This document shows positions 60,176 through 64,000 of a DNA stretch of 64,000 nucleotides, one piece after another; positions within the stretch are counted from its first letter, which is position 1, and each line of letters begins with the position of its first letter. The translations under genes and the position numbers were made by a program. Under the pieces are notes generated by a model, which ran no database searches, was not told where the DNA came from, and worked only from the letters and a program-made list of their open reading frames with translations. This DNA is from Fomitopsis serialis (taxonomy: Eukaryota > Basidiomycota > Agaricomycetes > Polyporales > Fomitopsidaceae): positions 1 through 64,000 of the forward strand of contig NW_025955024.1 of the NCBI RefSeq assembly GCF_022376445.1. Direction: 5' to 3'.

Positions 60176-62361
60176 ATGTCCCCCGCCTCTGAAGTCGATA
60201 TCCCCGTCTTAATAGTCGGTGCTCGGTCTATGTTCTCGCTGGAATGCCCGTTGAATTTTTGCTAGGTCGGAGCAGGGCCCGTCGGGCTCGTGCTAGCCCT
60301 AACGTTGATCAAGAATGGCATCAAAGTGCGCGTCGTCGAGAAGGAAGCAGGAACTCACAAGGGGCAGCGCGGGACAGGCATCATGGTAGCTTCTTGCGTC
60401 GTAAGCCGTTTGACTGAATACTTGAGCTGTTCATATATAGCCTCGCTCGCTCGAATTGTACCACTTCCTGGGTCTTCTCCCAGAAATGCTGGAACGTGGT
60501 CGGCCATTGATCCCCACGCGGGTCTACAAGCTGCCTGGGGGCAACGAGGTGTTGAAGGAGTTCTACTTGGCGGAACTGAAAGAATCGACACCATCCACGC
60601 CTTTGGTATGTCCTGCCACGGGTTTTGTGCGCGCCAGCACTCACCCGTGCGCCGTAGATCAACATTCGTTCGCTTGGGCAAGATAGACTCGAGAAACTGT
60701 TGCAGGAACACCTGGAGAAGCTCGGGTGTCCCGTCGAGTTCAAGACGACGATGACTGACTTCAGCCAGCTCGAGGACCACGTCGAAGCACAGATAGTCAA
60801 GTCGGGAATCGACCAGGATATCACCGAGACCGTTAAATGCAAGTGGATGATAGGTGCTGATGGCGCGAAAGGTATGTCGCCCGCCTGTGTGTTTCCGTCG
60901 CTAGCGTCCTCTTACGTAAGTATGAGCAGGCTCTATACGCAAGCAGCTGGGCCTACAATTTAGCGGCGAAACTCGGGGTGTCGAACAACGGTTCGTATCG
61001 GGCGACCTCGAAGTCAAGAACCTATCCGACGAGGTAAGCGATTCGAAGCGACCGTTTGCACCAGCTCACGCTCTATTAGTACTGGCACGTCTGGGGGGAT
61101 CCCATGACCATCCTGTGCGCCGTTTTTTCTTCCTTCTCGATGGACATCGCCTCACCGGCCAGCTTGACAGAGTGTCACTACGGGCCACCGAGACGCCCGG
61201 CACCTTTCATCTGATCATGGGCGGGGAGATTGACCATGAGAAGGCTGTCTCGGATCGCGAGGAGCTGGCAAAGGCCGTAAAGGCTGGCACACACAGAGAG
61301 GACCTAGAGATCGGCGAGCCTACGTGGCTGTACGAAACAACGTGAGTCCCGCCTGGTAGCTGAGTCGGCGTATGCACTGAAGTGAGCAGGCCAAATATTC
61401 GGATGACGGAGAAATTCAGTAAAGGGAGGGTATTCCTTGTGGGAGGTACGTCGCTGTGTGTCACCTGCTGGCCGAATGATACAAGAGCAACGATGTCCAG
61501 ATGCTTGCCATGCCCACCCGTTCTTTGGCGCGCAGGTGAGGGTCGTTACGACCGTGGCGTCGACAACGCTGACCTCGATGCACTCGGCACTGACAGGGCT
61601 CCAACTCCGGTGTGCAGGACGCAGTACGTTCTCTCTCCAGCTTCTCCATCGGGCGGCCATAAATGACGTTGCCCGACTGCTGCCCGCTCGTATAGTTTAA
61701 CCTCGCCTGGAAACTCGCGCTCGTCGAGAAAGGGCTCGCCGGACCGTCCCTCCTCTCGAGCTACACCGCTGAGCGCGTGCCTGTCATCGCGGAAGTTCTG
61801 AAACGCACGACAAGCATCCACGATAAGACCCAATTCATGCGGAACGACGGGAGCGGGCTCGCTGCCTGGGGCCGCGACGGCCCGCTAAAGATGCTCGGGA
61901 TCAACTACCGCTGGAGCAGCATCGTCCTTGACGAACGTAATCCCTACATGGAGAACTGCCCGCAGGATCCCTATGGCGTCGAAGCGGGCGATATGGTGCG
62001 CGCAGGCGATAGGGCACCCGACGCACCTGGCCTGGTCCCGATCGAGGGCGGAGAGACGTCTCTGTTCAAGATCTTCGGACCAACGCGCCACGCGGTACTG
62101 CTCTTCGCAGGCAGGGATTCCGCAGAGGAGGTCGTGCGAGTACTCGGGAAGATCAAGGAGTATCCGGCGGACGCTGTACGCTCGGTTGTAATATACCCGC
62201 GCGGCGCACTTCCAGAAGTTATAGACGACGCTGACATGGTCGTGTTTGACTCTGAGCAGCACGCCTTCGTGGACTACTGTTGCTCGGATGACGACCTCAC
62301 CGTCGTCATTGTCAGACCTGATGGTGTTGTCGGGGCATCGTCTTCGGCGCGCCTGGCCTGA
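60176..62361 (+). CDS. aromatic-compound FAD monooxygenase (phenol hydroxylase-like), one frameshift
   Basis: ATG 60176 gives MSPASEVDIPVLI, joined across the first intron to VGAGPVGLVLALTLIKNGIK, the GxGxxG dinucleotide fold. After further introns come RSLELYHFLGLLPEML, INIRSLGQDRLEKLL, WMIGADGAKG, RKQLGLQFSGETRGVEQRF, YWHVWGDP, VSLRATETPGTFHLIMGG, the second FAD motif FLVGDACHAHPFFGAQ, and FNLAWKLALVEKGLAGP. A thioredoxin-like C-terminal domain follows (AGDRAPDAPGLVP; LLFAGRDSAEEV) and the protein ends SSARLA. The architecture is that of phenol/pentachlorophenol-type hydroxylases, NADPH-dependent enzymes that hydroxylate aromatic rings and suit lignin-derived phenols. One extra C near 61600 breaks the short exon with GVQDA; otherwise the frame holds. 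Confidence 0.85.
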
Positions 62362-62547
62362 GGCGGTACTTCAGAGCTGTCTTCTCTGCACTCAGTATGT
62401 GATATTTGGACACGTAATTTCATTTGTCGGGCTCTTCAGGAACAATATGGCTGTGGGACTATTAGGATAGATACCATTATGATTTGATTATGATTGTTGT
62501 TTGTATTGGCTTACCGGATGATCGATTATTACATTCCTTGAATGCGA

Positions 62548-63891
62548 CTAACGAGTCCACTTCTCGACAAACGCCGTCAGCTTTCGTTTGTCCCGGTCGC
62601 TCAGCTGTGTTTCCTGCGAAGAAAAGAGACGTTGAGTATGAAATGAATTTGGTATACTAGAACAGAGTCCAACCTTCCGCAACCGCTTCACCATAGAGTT
62701 AAGGTGCTCAGTCGTCTGCTTTGTTGACTCCTCGACAGCGTGCACGTCGGGGGGCAGACCAAAGGGCGGTGACGTATTTACTGGGGCGTTATCGTACACA
62801 ACAGAGAGTAAGTCAGCATGGCTGGCCGATCTGACATAGATACACCGTCAGTTACTAACGATGCCAGGGAGGAAAATGAACCCACAGTTCAGCTAGCGCT
62901 GACGCAAGTTTCGAGCACCATGCCGCCTCGTCCTCGTCGGCGACTCGCGCGCGCTCACATACGGCGTCCAGCTCCTTCACAATATCGTCTCGTTCCAGCA
63001 GCACCAAGGGTCCAGCATCACGCGGTCTGAGGCCTACATATCCACCGAGAAGTACACACTCAGACCTCGCGGATAATGACAGCCTGAGATAAACTGACCC
63101 TGGGTTCGCTTCAGCAGCTCAGTCAGCTCTTCCTCGAGCAACGCGTGCCCACGCTTCTTTCGTGCGTCCCCGTCGGCGTCGGCACTAGCGCAGGCCTGGG
63201 CTGTCTGCTGCTTGACGTTGACTACCTCAACATCATCTGTGATCTCCTCGAGCTCCTCAAGCAGGACGCTGACGAGCGCCTCTGCTTCAAGGGTGCATGC
63301 ACCGCGTGCCGCTAGTGCACGATGGAGAGCACCGAGCGGGGGAAAGAGGTCTTCAGCAAGACGCTTAGTTGTCTTGTTGTGGGATGATTAGGCGAAACCA
63401 GATAGGAATCATAGGGCGACGAGACTCACCTCGTCGATGATGTGCTCTCGGGCCTCTAGAATTGCTGCTTGGTCCAGATGCCACGCACGCAATACTTCCT
63501 CCCTTACATCAACATCGGCATTGCCAAACCCGTGCGCAGGAGGGGTGTCAGCCACAAGCTCGTTAATAATGTTTTGCTTGCTCTCCTCATCCGAGGAAGA
63601 CTCGAGCAGATGTGATATCCTGTCTAGCTCCGCACAGTACGCGTCTGTCGACATGCCCGGAGTGCCGTTGGTACGGCCCCGTCTGCCTTGCAGAGCCTCA
63701 AGGGACGCATGTAGCCTGGCTGTCTCCTGCTTCACCTCAGTGGGCGTTGGTAATGAAGTCGTTGCCTCGTCGACAGTTCGGAGCTGTCGTGATGCGATTG
63801 AGGCTATACTTTCGTGTAAACGTGATATATTTGCGAGGGATCCTGGCATCGATGGGGCCCCCGGCTGGTTCGCCTTGCCAGTATCTGTCAT
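62548..63891 (-). CDS. uncharacterised charged helical protein
   Basis: Five exons join exactly in frame: 63430-63891, 63099-63372, 62886-63033, 62674-62830 and 62548-62613, giving 368 residues from MTDTGKANQPGAPSMPGSLA. The sequence is helical, acidic and probably coiled-coil: LHESIASIASRQLRTVDEAT, EVKQETARLHASLEALQ, REEVLRAWHLDQAAILEARE, LEAEALVSVLLEELEEITDD, LLEEELTELLKR, LLERDDIVKELDAVCERARV, and a C-terminal STKQTTEHLNSMVKRLRK joined to ETQLSDRDKRKLTAFVEKWT. No membrane span or enzyme motif is seen. A structural subunit, for example of a kinetochore, tethering or transcription complex, fits the composition, but I cannot name it. No indel is seen. Confidence 0.75.
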
Positions 63892-64000
63892 GCCCCAGTT
63901 TCAGTACGCCGCCTAGCTTGCTATCAATGAATTACTTGATCTCTCTGCCCCTGTGGAATCTAGCAATCTGCTAGCAGTACGAGCGGATCTGGACACGATC

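Overview
The window is eukaryotic and reads as an agaricomycete, probably a w​ood-decay polypore. Almost every gene is split by 45-65 base GT-AG introns, many exons are very short, codons favour G or C in the third position, and several families are basidiomycete-expanded (DUF6535 proteins, a kinase-like family, small four-helix membrane proteins). All gene models below were spliced by eye, using reading-frame continuity and family motifs.

Layout. 0-8.6 kb: the 5' part of an alpha-arrestin-like gene, 3.5 kb without a gene but with two related hairpin repeats, then a complete eIF4G. 10.5-19.7 kb: two flavocytochrome b2-type 2-hydroxyacid dehydrogenases, one ending in the peroxisomal signal SKL and one in SKI, on either side of an isocitrate lyase/PEP mutase-superfamily gene of oxaloacetate-hydrolase type. 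Together they could supply oxalate from glyoxylate and from oxaloacetate, and the 2.4 kb shared promoter region carries six GCCAAG hexamers, the core of the PacC site. 19.9-24.8 kb: two duplicated membrane-protein genes (a third copy lies at 34.8 kb) and a small unknown gene. 25.9-33.5 kb: a GT8 glycosyltransferase, a frameshifted multi-pass membrane protein, and a DUF6535 gene whose downstream 2.4 kb has almost no CpG. 36.4-38.3 kb: an aldehyde dehydrogenase with one lost base. 39.6-45.9 kb: two intact tandem kinase-like genes with identical internal exon lengths plus a relic of a third. 46.6-49.7 kb: a 1.7 kb DNA transposon (inverted termini, perfect 8 bp target duplication) carrying a decayed epoxide-hydrolase fragment, then a truncated alcohol dehydrogenase. 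50.1-63.9 kb: a membrane J-protein, a PalB/Rim13 calpain and a convergent RIT1 tRNA ribosyltransferase (both full of single-base indels), an aromatic FAD monooxygenase and an unidentified charged helical protein.

The most notable signals are the putative oxalate cluster, the sharply bounded CpG void inside the DUF6535 gene, the gene-carrying transposon, and the paired hairpins near 2.2 and 2.6 kb. Single-base indels cluster in a few genes (27.9-29.6, 36.8, 54.7-58.2 and 61.6 kb). Either the consensus is locally poor there or these are young pseudogenes; the sequence alone does not decide.
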